From the NCBI GenBank assembly GCA_900542965.1, contig UQPY01000016.1, positions 1-38,764 on the forward strand: 38,764 nucleotides of DNA, given 5' to 3'. This stretch comes from an uncultured Collinsella sp. (GTDB lineage: Bacteria > Actinomycetota > Coriobacteriia > Coriobacteriales > Coriobacteriaceae). This document shows positions 15,089-25,701 of the stretch, piece after piece. The notes below the pieces were generated by a model. The model was given only the letters and a program-made list of their open reading frames with translations. It searched no databases and was not told where the DNA came from. The stretch's first letter is position 1. Every line of letters begins with the position of its first letter. The position numbers and the translations under genes are program-made.

Positions 15089-16087
15089 CTATTCCTCGAC
15101 CGGCGTGAGCACCATGACGGCACGCGTGTTGCTCAGCGATAACGAACGACAGGTCACAAGCGTTACGACCTTGGTTGCCGAAGCGGCACGATCGGTGGCA
15201 TCGCTCGCCACGGCAGAGGCACCGTCGAGCATCTCGGACAGGTAGTTCTTGAGCCCGTCGTCGCCCTCAAAATTGGGCGTGCGCGCCTTGGAGTACGTAT
15301 CCTCAACGACCTTGGTCGCCAGCGGACGCAGCTTATACGTTGCATCGCGCGTGATGTAATACACGTACTCGATGCTATCGAACGTCGCTTGGTCGGTGGT
15401 GTCCGAAATCACGTTGAACATCGACCCATCGTTCATATGGTGGCCGTAGATCGTGGTCTGCTGGTCAACCATTCCCGGCGCGGTGTCGTCGCTATCCAAG
15501 AAGATGGCACCGGACGCGTTAGCCGTACCGTCAAACAGCGTGTTGAGGTATTTGGAGTTGTTGTTGGTCTGCACGACGGGATAGTTGATGTTGGTGCCGG
15601 GCGCGTAAATCCAACCCACAACCTCGGGATTTGTCTGGGCAAGTGCATCGAAGTCGATAATCGGCACGCCGCTGGCGTCCTTATCGCTTACATATTGCTT
15701 CTCGATTTTCTGGTACGAATCGCTTGCCTGCTTATAGCCAATCTGAGCATTGATAAAGATGGCAGCGGCGGCAACAATCAGGCCGATGCCGATGATGATG
15801 AGCAGAATGGGAATAATGGAGCGGCGCTTTTTGCGCGGCGGCTCGGTGTAATCCGACGGCGCGGCATGCGATGAAGACCGGGGCGGCTTCTTAGCGTTGC
15901 TATAAGATGAAGGTCGATATGCGGCTGGCGCGTCCTGTCGACGATGCGTCGCCGGCGTCACGGGGCGCGGCGCGCGCGGCTGCTGAGGAGAGGATGTCCG
16001 ACCCTGCTGTGCCGCACGGGCAGCACCCGGCTTCGACGGATCGGGAATCTGAGAAGCCTTGAATCGTTTTCCCTGATAGTCGGACAT
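15089..16087 (-). CDS. srtB: Class B sortase
   Basis: 332 aa. A long disordered Pro/Ser/Arg-rich cytoplasmic region (1-88) precedes one membrane segment (about 90-112, IIPILLIIIGIGLIVAAAAI), so this is a type II membrane protein with the catalytic domain outside. The domain carries class B features: NPEVVGWIYAPGTNINYPVVQ, then catalytic His in YGHHMNDGSMF, Cys in TLVTCRSL and Arg in SNTRAVMVL. Sortases join proteins with a sorting motif to the wall or to pili. No sorted substrate is encoded next to it; the surface protein at 51-1423 lacks its C-terminus, so it cannot be tested. The 5' neighbour is purE, and the gene is followed within 3 nt by the MoaE-like gene. Confidence 0.92.
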   Translation of the reverse strand: MSDYQGKRFKASQIPDPSKPGAARAAQQGRTSSPQQPRAPRPVTPATHRRQDAPAAYRPSSYSNAKKPPRSSSHAAPSDYTEPPRKKRRSIIPILLIIIGIGLIVAAAAIFINAQIGYKQASDSYQKIEKQYVSDKDASGVPIIDFDALAQTNPEVVGWIYAPGTNINYPVVQTNNNSKYLNTLFDGTANASGAIFLDSDDTAPGMVDQQTTIYGHHMNDGSMFNVISDTTDQATFDSIEYVYYITRDATYKLRPLATKVVEDTYSKARTPNFEGDDGLKNYLSEMLDGASAVASDATDRAASATKVVTLVTCRSLSLSNTRAVMVLTPVEE

Positions 16088-16121
16088 GGCTCTCCTTATC
16101 TGCGGCGAAACGGCGGAACGC

Positions 16122-16586
16122 CTAGGCGTCGGCCATCTCCTGCTTCATCTTCTCGATAACCTTGCGGTACTCGGGGTCGCAAGCGCCTAGAATCTGCGTG
16201 GCGTAGATGGCGGCGTTCTTGGCGCCGTTGATGGCAACGCAGGCCACGGGCACGCCCGAAGGCATCTGCACCATCGACAGCAGCGAATCCATGCCGCCCA
16301 AGTCACTCGTCTTCATAGGCACACCGATAACCGGCAGCGGCGTAAAGGCAGCCACGACACCACCCAGGTGAGCGGCCTTGCCGGCGGCGGCGATAATCAC
16401 TTTGATACCGCGATCGGCGGCAGTCGAGGCCCACTCGTGGACCTTCGCCGGCGTGCGGTGTGCGCTCGCAATGACAAGCTCATAGGGCACACCAAGCGCC
16501 TCGAGCTCGGCGGTGCAGCCTTCCATAACGCCCAGATCGGACTTGGAACCCATGATGATCCCGACAACCGGCTTTTGATCTGCCAT
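16122..16586 (-). CDS. purE: 5-(carboxyamino)imidazole ribonucleotide mutase
   Basis: 154 aa from the ATG at 16586, chosen because AGGAGG is 9 nt upstream; a TTG two codons earlier is too close. Class I PurE isomerises N5-CAIR to CAIR in purine synthesis. Motifs present: MGSKSDLGVM, SAHRTP and AAAGKAAHLGGVVAAFTPLPVIGVP (substrate loop), then MPSGVPVACVAINGAKNAA. No purK follows. It sits alone between the sortase gene (34 nt downstream) and a block of long palindromes upstream. Confidence 0.95.
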   Translation of the reverse strand: MADQKPVVGIIMGSKSDLGVMEGCTAELEALGVPYELVIASAHRTPAKVHEWASTAADRGIKVIIAAAGKAAHLGGVVAAFTPLPVIGVPMKTSDLGGMDSLLSMVQMPSGVPVACVAINGAKNAAIYATQILGACDPEYRKVIEKMKQEMADA

Positions 16587-16637
16587 AAACAAAGACCTCC
16601 TGTTGAGAGCGGTGACGCGGCGAATCCGCGACCCTTA

Positions 16638-16655
16638 ACTACTGAGAGTAGTATA
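16638..16655 (-). promoter_or_regulatory. Candidate purE promoter/operator
   Basis: On the minus strand a TATACT hexamer (16650-16655) runs into a perfect inverted repeat ACTACT-CTC-AGTAGT (16638-16652), placing symmetric DNA over the expected start site. No -35 is clear. The purE start is about 52 nt downstream. Confidence 0.3.
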
Positions 16656-16681
16656 GCTGCTCCCGTCCCTGCGGTCTTTGT

Positions 16682-16769
16682 GGCGCTTCGCGGGCGGGCC
16701 AGGCTTTATCTTCACTCCGGTTGCTTCGCAAAGTCGTTCAGATAAAGCCTGGCCCGCCCGCGAAGCGCC
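16682..16769. repeat. Long inverted repeat 1 of 3, 30-bp perfect arms
   Basis: Arms 16682-16711 and 16740-16769 are exact reverse complements over 30 nt. The 28-nt spacer contains a small hairpin TTGC-TTC-GCAA. No T-run on either side. First of three unrelated long inverted repeats between purE and carB. Confidence 0.9.
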
Positions 16770-16803
16770 CTGCGACCTACCGGGGACTGCCATGACGTAC
16801 GTT

Positions 16804-16869
16804 GGCTGAATTATTAGTGTGGGCCCTGCCGTTCGAACGAACGGCAGGGCCCACACTAATAATTCAGCC
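16804..16869. repeat. Long inverted repeat 2 of 3, 32-bp perfect palindrome
   Basis: Arms 16804-16835 and 16838-16869 are perfect reverse complements with only AA between them, a 66-bp near-continuous palindrome. Such DNA could extrude as a cruciform and is normally a substrate for SbcCD-type nucleases, so its survival is notable. The sequence is unrelated to the flanking repeats. Confidence 0.92.
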
Positions 16870-16923
16870 CTAGTCATCGCGCAAAGCCCCTTCGGCAGCA
16901 CACGGTGCAACCGAGTCACCGCA

Positions 16924-17008
16924 GGCCGGGGCGGGAGGCGGACCTTTCTCTCGGAAAACTTCGCGAAGCCCAGTTTCCGAGAGAAAGTGTCCGCCTCCCG
17001 CCCCGGCC
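16924..17008. repeat. Long inverted repeat 3 of 3, next to the carB stop
   Basis: Arms 16924-16957 (34 nt) and 16974-17008 (35 nt) pair perfectly except for a one-to-two-base bulge near AAAGTGTCC. The 16-nt spacer contains the palindrome CTTCGCGAAG. It ends 12 nt after the carB stop, in terminator position, but lacks a T-run. Confidence 0.9.
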
Positions 17009-17020
17009 GGACAGCTCAAC

Positions 17021-20335
<3,315 letters not shown>

Positions 20336-20355
20336 GTTTAAAACCTCCTAGAGAG

Positions 20356-20418
20356 GCTGACTCAATGTTTTGAAAAAGTCAGCGAGGGTGCAGCTGGTGC
20401 ATCAGGTTGCCGTGATGC
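20356..20418 (-). repeat. Two hairpins between carA and carB
   Basis: GCTGACT (20356-20362) pairs with AGTCAGC (20377-20383), and GCATCA (20399-20404) with TGATGC (20413-20418). A third GC-rich stem (20423-20446) carries the carA stop codon in its loop. None is followed by a T-run on the minus strand; they could tune carB expression or mRNA stability. Confidence 0.55.
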
Positions 20419-20433
20419 GAGGGCGCGCTGGGC

Positions 20434-21939
20434 TTATGCCCGCGCGTCCGAAGCAGAACGGCAAGATGATGTGCCAGATGCAGCCGCAGCGTCGACCGGT
20501 CCGCCGTTCGGTAGAACGGCGGAACCAACATCGGCAAAGTTCCAGCCAGCCAGGCGGTCCTTCGCGGTATCGATGTCCAGGTAGTTCTCCTCGCCGTCCA
20601 TGAGTCGCGTAAAGGCGGTAAAGAGATAGTGGGCATCGGTGGGGCCAGGCGAGGCCTCGGGGTGGTACTGGACCGAGAAGCACGGGGCATCGAGCAGCTG
20701 GATGCCCTCGGCGGTGCCGTCGTTGAGGTTCACATGTGTCAGGCGAATGCGGCCGAAGCGCTCGTTCATCACGACCGGCGCGATTCCGCGGCGCACCCAG
20801 ACGCGCAGATCTCCATCGGCCGCATGCTCGGTCTCGCCGCCGGAAAGCTCGGGGACAAGCTTGCCCAAGCTGGGGAACAACAGGCCAAAGCCATGGTTTT
20901 GTGCGGTGATCTCCACGCGACGGCTTACCAGGTTCATGACCGGCTGGTTGCCACCGCGGTGACCGAACTTAAGCTTTTCCATCTGGGCGCCGCAGGCCAG
21001 GCTGATCATCTGGTGACCAAGACAAATACCAAAGACCGGCACCTTGCCGATCAGCTGCTGCACCTGCTCGTAGGTCTCCACCACGGCGTCGGGGTCGCCG
21101 GGGCCGTTGGACAAAAAGACGCCATCGGGATTCATGTCGAGCACCTGCTGAGCTGGCGTATCCCACGGCACGACGGTAAGATCGCAGCCGGCGCGCACCA
21201 GGCCCTCCAGAATGCCGCGCTTCACACCGCAGTCGTAGGCGACCACTTTGTGACGGGCAGGAGCGGCAGCCGAAAGCGCAAAGTCATGCGTGGCAGGCAG
21301 GTCGGCGGCCACAAACTCATGAGGCGCGGGGCAACTTACGGTCTTGACCAGGTTCTCGCCTACCAGCGCGGGCGCTGCGGCCAGACGCTCGGCAAGCTCG
21401 TCGACATCGAAGATCTCGGTCGAGATAATGCCCATCTTGGAGCCGTTGTCGCGCAGGTGGCGCACCAGGGCGCGGGTGTCGACGCCCTCGATAGCGACGA
21501 TGCCGTGTGCACGCAGGTACTCCGGCACGCTGACGGCCGAGCGCCAGTTAGAAGGCGTGGCGCACATGTCGCGAACGATCATGCCGCGCATAGCCGGAGC
21601 GCTCGCAGGGCGCACGGCGTCGCCGGGGAAGGCCGACTGGACGTCGGTCTCGTCGATACCGTAGTTGCCGATCTGCGGATAGGTCATGGTTACGATTTGG
21701 CCGGCATAACTCGGGTCGGTCATGACCTCAAAGTAGCCCTCGAGCGAGGTGTTGAAGCAGACTTCGCCGGTCGCGGTGCCCTCGGCGCCGCATGCACGTC
21801 CATAAAAAATGGCCCCATCCTCAAGATACAGGATGCAGGGACCACAGGTGCCCTTGCTGGTTTTGGCCAGCATACGCTGGCAAAGCTCGCTGGGCGCGAA
21901 GGTGCGGGCGGCAGCGCCCGCGGTATGGTTGTTCGCCAT
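20434..21939 (-). CDS. carA: Carbamoyl-phosphate synthase small subunit, with unusual C-terminal tail
   Basis: 501 aa from the ATG at 21939 (AAGGAGA upstream). Supplies ammonia from glutamine to CarB. The N-terminal CPSase_sm_chain domain (LYLEDGAIFYGRACG, GEVCFNTSLEGYFEVMTDPSYAGQIV) is followed by the class I GATase domain: SNGPGDP, nucleophile Cys in FGICLGHQ, and the His/Glu pair in YHPEASPGPTDAH. Conserved homology ends near residue 460 (DGEENYLDI). About 40 further residues are low-complexity (Ala/Ser/Gly-rich) and include a perfect DNA hairpin (20501-20522). The tail looks like read-through into repeat DNA after loss of an earlier stop. First gene of carA-carB. Confidence 0.95.
   Translation of the reverse strand: MANNHTAGAAARTFAPSELCQRMLAKTSKGTCGPCILYLEDGAIFYGRACGAEGTATGEVCFNTSLEGYFEVMTDPSYAGQIVTMTYPQIGNYGIDETDVQSAFPGDAVRPASAPAMRGMIVRDMCATPSNWRSAVSVPEYLRAHGIVAIEGVDTRALVRHLRDNGSKMGIISTEIFDVDELAERLAAAPALVGENLVKTVSCPAPHEFVAADLPATHDFALSAAAPARHKVVAYDCGVKRGILEGLVRAGCDLTVVPWDTPAQQVLDMNPDGVFLSNGPGDPDAVVETYEQVQQLIGKVPVFGICLGHQMISLACGAQMEKLKFGHRGGNQPVMNLVSRRVEITAQNHGFGLLFPSLGKLVPELSGGETEHAADGDLRVWVRRGIAPVVMNERFGRIRLTHVNLNDGTAEGIQLLDAPCFSVQYHPEASPGPTDAHYLFTAFTRLMDGEENYLDIDTAKDRLAGWNFADVGSAVLPNGGPVDAAAASGTSSCRSASDARA
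20501..20522. repeat. Perfect 9-bp hairpin inside the carA tail
   Basis: CCGCCGTTC (20501-20509), loop GGTA, GAACGGCGG (20514-20522). The GCCGTTC core recurs at the centre of the palindrome at 16804-16869. It lies in the poorly conserved 3' end of carA. Confidence 0.6.
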
Positions 21940-21992
21940 AATTCTCCTTCCCGGTCTCACAGGACCGGCTTAAAGGTGTGTAGTTAGGCCTC

Positions 21993-22008
21993 GCGGTATT
22001 GTAACCGC
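21993..22008 (-). promoter_or_regulatory. Palindrome over a candidate carA -10 box
   Basis: On the minus strand GCGGT-TACAAT-ACCGC places a TACAAT -10 hexamer at the centre of a perfect 5-bp inverted repeat about 57 nt upstream of the carA start. It could be a promoter blocked by a dimeric repressor; no regulator is identified. A hairpin CCGGTC-CTGTGA-GACCGG also precedes the carA ribosome site (21951-21968). Confidence 0.35.
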
Positions 22009-22055
22009 AAGCATGCCTCATGGCGTTAATTTCATCGAAATGTTTACGAAATGAT

Positions 22056-22081
22056 AATTATGACTTTCTATGCATAATGAT
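22056..22081. promoter_or_regulatory. AT-rich inverted repeat upstream of carA
   Basis: On the minus strand ATTATG and CATAAT flank a 10-nt spacer (CATAGAAAGT) in a markedly AT-rich stretch. AT-rich half-sites like these are seen at arginine-repressor boxes of other bacteria, and carAB is a classic ArgR target, but the match is loose. Confidence 0.25.
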
Positions 22082-22100
22082 TTTTTAATCCCCGTCCCAG

Positions 22101-22140
22101 AAAAATCATCCCGCGGGGCTTGTGGCTCACGCGGGATGAT
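22101..22140 (-). terminator. Rho-independent terminator of the exporter/unknown-protein unit
   Basis: ATCATCCCGCG (22105-22115) pairs perfectly with CGCGGGATGAT (22130-22140) around 14 nt. On the minus strand it is followed by TTTTT. It lies 7 nt past the stop at 22147. Confidence 0.85.
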
Positions 22141-22146
22141 GGCGTC

Positions 22147-23112
22147 TTATTTTTTCTTGTCCTGCTCCAGCAGTTCGGACGGTGTGCGATCGGGCTTGCC
22201 GCCGCGGAAAATCTCGCGGCCATGCAGACGATGCTCCAGGTCGCGCTCGGCCTTTTCCTCGTCAATCTTGGTCTGGCTCACCACCGGGTCCTCGATCAAC
22301 GACGACACCGAGTTCACCTGCTTCTGAATGCGCTCGGCGATGGTGTCGTCCATACTCACGATGCGCATCTTCCAGTCGATACTCGTGGCGTTGGATGAGC
22401 TCTTGGTCCACACGAACGTCAAAATGGCGCTCTGGTGGCCGCGCGCGGGGAACATGCCAAAGAAGGAATCGTGCTGAATGTTGCTATCCTCGTCGATATA
22501 GGCGTGAACGTTATACACCACGCGGTCGATCTTATCGTTGAGCAACGCGTTGGTCGCAAGCGCCGCGGCCTGAATCTGCCCGTTGGACAGCAGCTCGAGC
22601 TCGTTGGCAGACGATGTGTCCAACACCGTCACCTCGACCGTGCCCGTGCGTTCATCGGCTTCATCGACGGTAAAGTCGAGCGGGAACTGCATAAAGCCGT
22701 TGCCCCATTCAAGTCCACCCTTGAGCGCGGTCGAAACGGTATCGACCGAAACGCTCTCGGACAGGTTGGCGGTATTCAGACGGCGCATCGCGCCGTAGCC
22801 GATCTGCATGCCCACGATCAGCACCAAAATACCGATGACCACGGCCATCGCGGTCTTCGTAATGGTATGGCTCACCTGCGAGCCCGAAGGATCGTCCTCG
22901 GACAGCGGGTCGATATGTTTTGCCTGGCTCGCGCGGTCCTCGCTGCGCAGCTGCGCTAGCGCCGCTTTGTCACCGCGCTTGGCCGCGGCCTCCTTCTCAA
23001 GCATGCGCTCAGTTCGCTTTTTGGCAAGCGTGGGATCCAAGACGCCGGATGCATCGATTTCGGAGAATAACTCCGTCACTTCTTCCGGAGTCAAAGGGTT
23101 CTTGTCAGCCAT
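22147..23112 (-). CDS. Unknown single-span membrane protein
   Basis: 321 aa, not recognised. Residues 1-83 are charged and helical, with Lys/Arg/Glu-rich stretches (KKRTERMLEKEAAAKRGDKAAL). One membrane segment lies at about 86-106 (TAMAVVIGILVLIVGMQIGYG), so the remaining 210 residues should be outside the cell. That part alternates beta-like segments (TGTVEVTVLDT, KIDRVVYNVHAYID, SAILTFVWTKSS, IDWKMRIVSMDD) and ends in a charged Lys-rich tail. It begins 19 nt after the ABC exporter gene, with AGGAAG upstream, and is followed by a terminator, so it is probably co-expressed with the exporter. Confidence 0.75.
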   Translation of the reverse strand: MADKNPLTPEEVTELFSEIDASGVLDPTLAKKRTERMLEKEAAAKRGDKAALAQLRSEDRASQAKHIDPLSEDDPSGSQVSHTITKTAMAVVIGILVLIVGMQIGYGAMRRLNTANLSESVSVDTVSTALKGGLEWGNGFMQFPLDFTVDEADERTGTVEVTVLDTSSANELELLSNGQIQAAALATNALLNDKIDRVVYNVHAYIDEDSNIQHDSFFGMFPARGHQSAILTFVWTKSSSNATSIDWKMRIVSMDDTIAERIQKQVNSVSSLIEDPVVSQTKIDEEKAERDLEHRLHGREIFRGGKPDRTPSELLEQDKKK

Positions 23113-23131
23113 AAACTTCCTGTCATATCAA

Positions 23132-24904
23132 TCAGTCGAGCTCGTGCGCACGCGCACCTTCGAACTGCATTCGATAGTAACGGGCATAGGTGCCGCCACG
23201 GGCGAGAAGCTCCTCGTGCGTGCCACGCTCCACAACGCGACCATGCTCAACGGTCGCAATCTCGTCGGCATGCTTAATGGTCGAAAGACGGTGGGCGATG
23301 ATGATTGTGGTACGGCCGCGTGCCAGCTCTTCGAGCGACTCCTGGACCGCCTCCTCGCTCTCGTTATCCAAAGCACTCGTCGCCTCGTCCAAGATCAAGA
23401 TTTTGGGATTCTTGAGAAACACGCGCGCGATGGCAACGCGCTGCTTCTGTCCGCCCGAAAGACGGCTGCCGCGCTCGCCCACGACCGTGTCATAGCCCTG
23501 CGGAAGCGACTCGATAAAGGTATCGATATTGGCGCGACGGGCGGCCTCGGCGATCTCTTCTGCCGTAGCGCCCGGCTTGCCGTAGGCGATGTTCTCGCCA
23601 ATCGTACCGTCAAATAGATAGACATCCTGCTGCACCAGGCCGATGGCGCGGCGCAGGCTCTGCTGCGTCACATCGCGCACGTCCTGACCGTCGATGCTAA
23701 TGGATCCGGTAGCCACGTCATAAAAGCGCGGCAGCAGCGAACAGGTTGTGGACTTGCCGCCGCCCGAAGGGCCAACCAAAGCGATGGTCTGCCCGGGCTT
23801 GATGGACAGGTCCATATGGTCGATAACGGGACGCTCGTCGGCATAGCCCTCGCCCAGCTCAACATCCTCGTAGTTAAAGCACACGTCGTGATACTCCACG
23901 GCGCCGGCAGTCACCTGCAGATCCGTAGCGCCCGGCTTGTCCTGGATATCCGGCGCGGTCGAGAGCACCTCGTCCATACGTTTAAAGCCGGCGATAGCCT
24001 TCTGATACGTTTCGGCCGAATTGACGAGCGTCTCAAGCGGCGTGCAGAACAGCGAAATATAGAGTGCGAAGGTCGCCATATCGACCGCCTGTAGCTGTCC
24101 CTGGGCGACCAGCCATCCGCCCAGCAGCACTACGATCACATAGAGCACACCCGAGAGCAGGCCATACGTCGCGGTATAGACGCCCATGGCGTGATACATG
24201 TTCTCCTTGGACAAAAGGTAGCGGTCGTTAGAGGCACGGAACTTGGCACGCTCGGTCTCCTCGTTGGCAAAGCTCTTGACCACGCGCATGCCCGCCAGCG
24301 AATCCTGCAGCTGCGCATTGATGCCGCTGATCTTTTTGCGGTTGTCGCTAAAGACCTCACGCATGCGCATGTTCTGCCAAAACATGATGACCGCAAACGC
24401 CGCCGTCACCACGGCCATGGCGAGCGCCAGCACCGGGGCGATGGTAGAGAGGATCACAAACGACCCGATAATCTCGATGCCGCAGATGATGATCCACTCG
24501 GGCACATGGTGCGCCGCCTCGCAGATATCGAACAGGTCGTTGACCACGCGGCTCATCATGTCGCCCGAGCTGTTGCGGTCGAAGTACGCAAAGCTAAAGC
24601 GCTCATACTGGTCAAACAGGTCCTCGCGCATCTTGGACTCCATGCGCGCGCCCATCACGTGACCCCAATAGCTCACAAAATAGCGGCAGGCGCAGCGGAC
24701 GACATACATCAGCACCAAGCCCACCGCGATCATGCCGAGCGCCTGCATAATGGCAGCCTGACCCTGAGTAAATAGCCCACCGGTCAAATTACGCAGGATA
24801 ATGGGGAACGCCAGGTCAATGGCGGCAAGCACCAGAGCACAAACAGTATCAGCAACAAAAAGCCCCATCTGGGGCTTGTAATAAGACAAAAACCTTCTAA
24901 ACAT
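23132..24904 (-). CDS. ABC exporter, fused membrane and ATPase domains
   Basis: 590 aa half-transporter, expected to work as a homodimer. Residues 1-320 form the six-span ABC_membrane domain (FVADTVCALVLAAIDLAFPIIL, MMSRVVNDLFDI, GMRVVKSFANE). The ATPase (about 345-580) has Walker A GPSGGGKST, Q-loop LVQQDVYLFDGTIGENI, signature LSGGQKQR, Walker B ILILDEATSALDNE and switch His in IIIAHRLSTI. The family includes MsbA-like lipid and multidrug exporters; the cargo here is unknown. It is the first gene of a two-gene unit with the single-span membrane protein. Confidence 0.93.
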   Translation of the reverse strand: MFRRFLSYYKPQMGLFVADTVCALVLAAIDLAFPIILRNLTGGLFTQGQAAIMQALGMIAVGLVLMYVVRCACRYFVSYWGHVMGARMESKMREDLFDQYERFSFAYFDRNSSGDMMSRVVNDLFDICEAAHHVPEWIIICGIEIIGSFVILSTIAPVLALAMAVVTAAFAVIMFWQNMRMREVFSDNRKKISGINAQLQDSLAGMRVVKSFANEETERAKFRASNDRYLLSKENMYHAMGVYTATYGLLSGVLYVIVVLLGGWLVAQGQLQAVDMATFALYISLFCTPLETLVNSAETYQKAIAGFKRMDEVLSTAPDIQDKPGATDLQVTAGAVEYHDVCFNYEDVELGEGYADERPVIDHMDLSIKPGQTIALVGPSGGGKSTTCSLLPRFYDVATGSISIDGQDVRDVTQQSLRRAIGLVQQDVYLFDGTIGENIAYGKPGATAEEIAEAARRANIDTFIESLPQGYDTVVGERGSRLSGGQKQRVAIARVFLKNPKILILDEATSALDNESEEAVQESLEELARGRTTIIIAHRLSTIKHADEIATVEHGRVVERGTHEELLARGGTYARYYRMQFEGARAHELD

Positions 24905-24934
24905 GCAGTCCTCGGAGATAAAACAATAACGTAA

Positions 24935-24974
24935 GACCCTGGGGCAAATAATCAGTAGTGTTTGCCCCGGGGTC
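24935..24974 (-). terminator. Terminator-like hairpin after the NUDIX gene
   Basis: GACCCTGGGGCAAA (24935-24948) pairs with TTTGCCCCGGGGTC (24961-24974), one mismatch, around 12 nt. On the minus strand a loose T-rich stretch follows. It lies 10 nt past the NUDIX stop. Confidence 0.65.
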
Positions 24975-24984
24975 GCCCTCGCTT

Positions 24985-25680
24985 TTAAAGCTCAGTTCCG
25001 CCCAGCCTGTGTGCGATGCTATCGCAGGCCAAGGCGCCTACGACGGTCTTGGCGTCTTCGATCTTGCCGTCGAGTACGGCGTCGATCAGCTCGTGCAGCG
25101 GCACCAGGTCCACGTTGACAAACTCGTCATCATCGGGGTTGGGCGCATCAAACTCGAGCTTGGTAGCCAAGTAGATGTGGATGATCTCATCGCAAAAACC
25201 GCAGGACGTGACAATCGACGTCAAAAAGCGAATACGACCGGCCCTAAAGCCCGTCTCCTCATGCAGTTCGCGCTTGGCGCAATCGAGCGGGTCCTCGCCC
25301 GGGTCGAGCTTGCCGGCGGGAATCTCGACCGTCACGCGGTCAATGGCGGTGCGGTACTGACGCACCAGTACGATATTGCCGCTCTCGGTCAGTGCCACAA
25401 CGGCCGCCGCACCCGGATGGCGAACGATATCGCGGGCGCTGCGGTGACCGTTGGGCAGCTCAACCTCAAGACGGTGGACGTCGAGGATCTTGCCCTTCCA
25501 GGCGCACTCTTCCGAAAGAATCTTCTCGTGCAGCTCGGCATCGTGCGGGTCGTCATCGCCCAGCACCAGCGCCGGCTCGTCAGCGACCTCGCCACCAGGC
25601 TCGCCCTCGGCGTGCCCATACATGCGGCCGTCCTCTTCGACAATCTGCGCGTCCACGAGCTCTTCGTTCTTCTCGTCCAT
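24985..25680 (-). CDS. NUDIX hydrolase, ADP-ribose pyrophosphatase type
   Basis: 231 aa from the ATG at 25680, preferred over one at 25689 because the GAGAGGA ribosome site would be too close to the latter. The Nudix box is complete: G-x5-E-x7-REL-x-EE-x-GF at about residues 139-161. The motif LVRQYR and the IPAGKL lead-in point to the ADP-ribose pyrophosphatase group (NudF-like), which clears ADP-ribose. The first 55 residues are an acidic, Gly/Glu-rich extension not typical of the family. It starts 21 nt after purD, so it is probably read from the same transcript. Confidence 0.88.
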   Translation of the reverse strand: MDEKNEELVDAQIVEEDGRMYGHAEGEPGGEVADEPALVLGDDDPHDAELHEKILSEECAWKGKILDVHRLEVELPNGHRSARDIVRHPGAAAVVALTESGNIVLVRQYRTAIDRVTVEIPAGKLDPGEDPLDCAKRELHEETGFRAGRIRFLTSIVTSCGFCDEIIHIYLATKLEFDAPNPDDDEFVNVDLVPLHELIDAVLDGKIEDAKTVVGALACDSIAHRLGGTEL

Positions 25681-25701
25681 CCGTCTCATTCCTCTCGGAT
25701 T

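Noticed and set aside
16593..17020. CRISPR-like or riboswitch interpretation of the repeats upstream of purE
   Set aside because: The repeats are inverted and unrelated to each other, not regularly spaced direct repeats; no purine riboswitch core (paired loops with conserved TA-rich junctions) seen.
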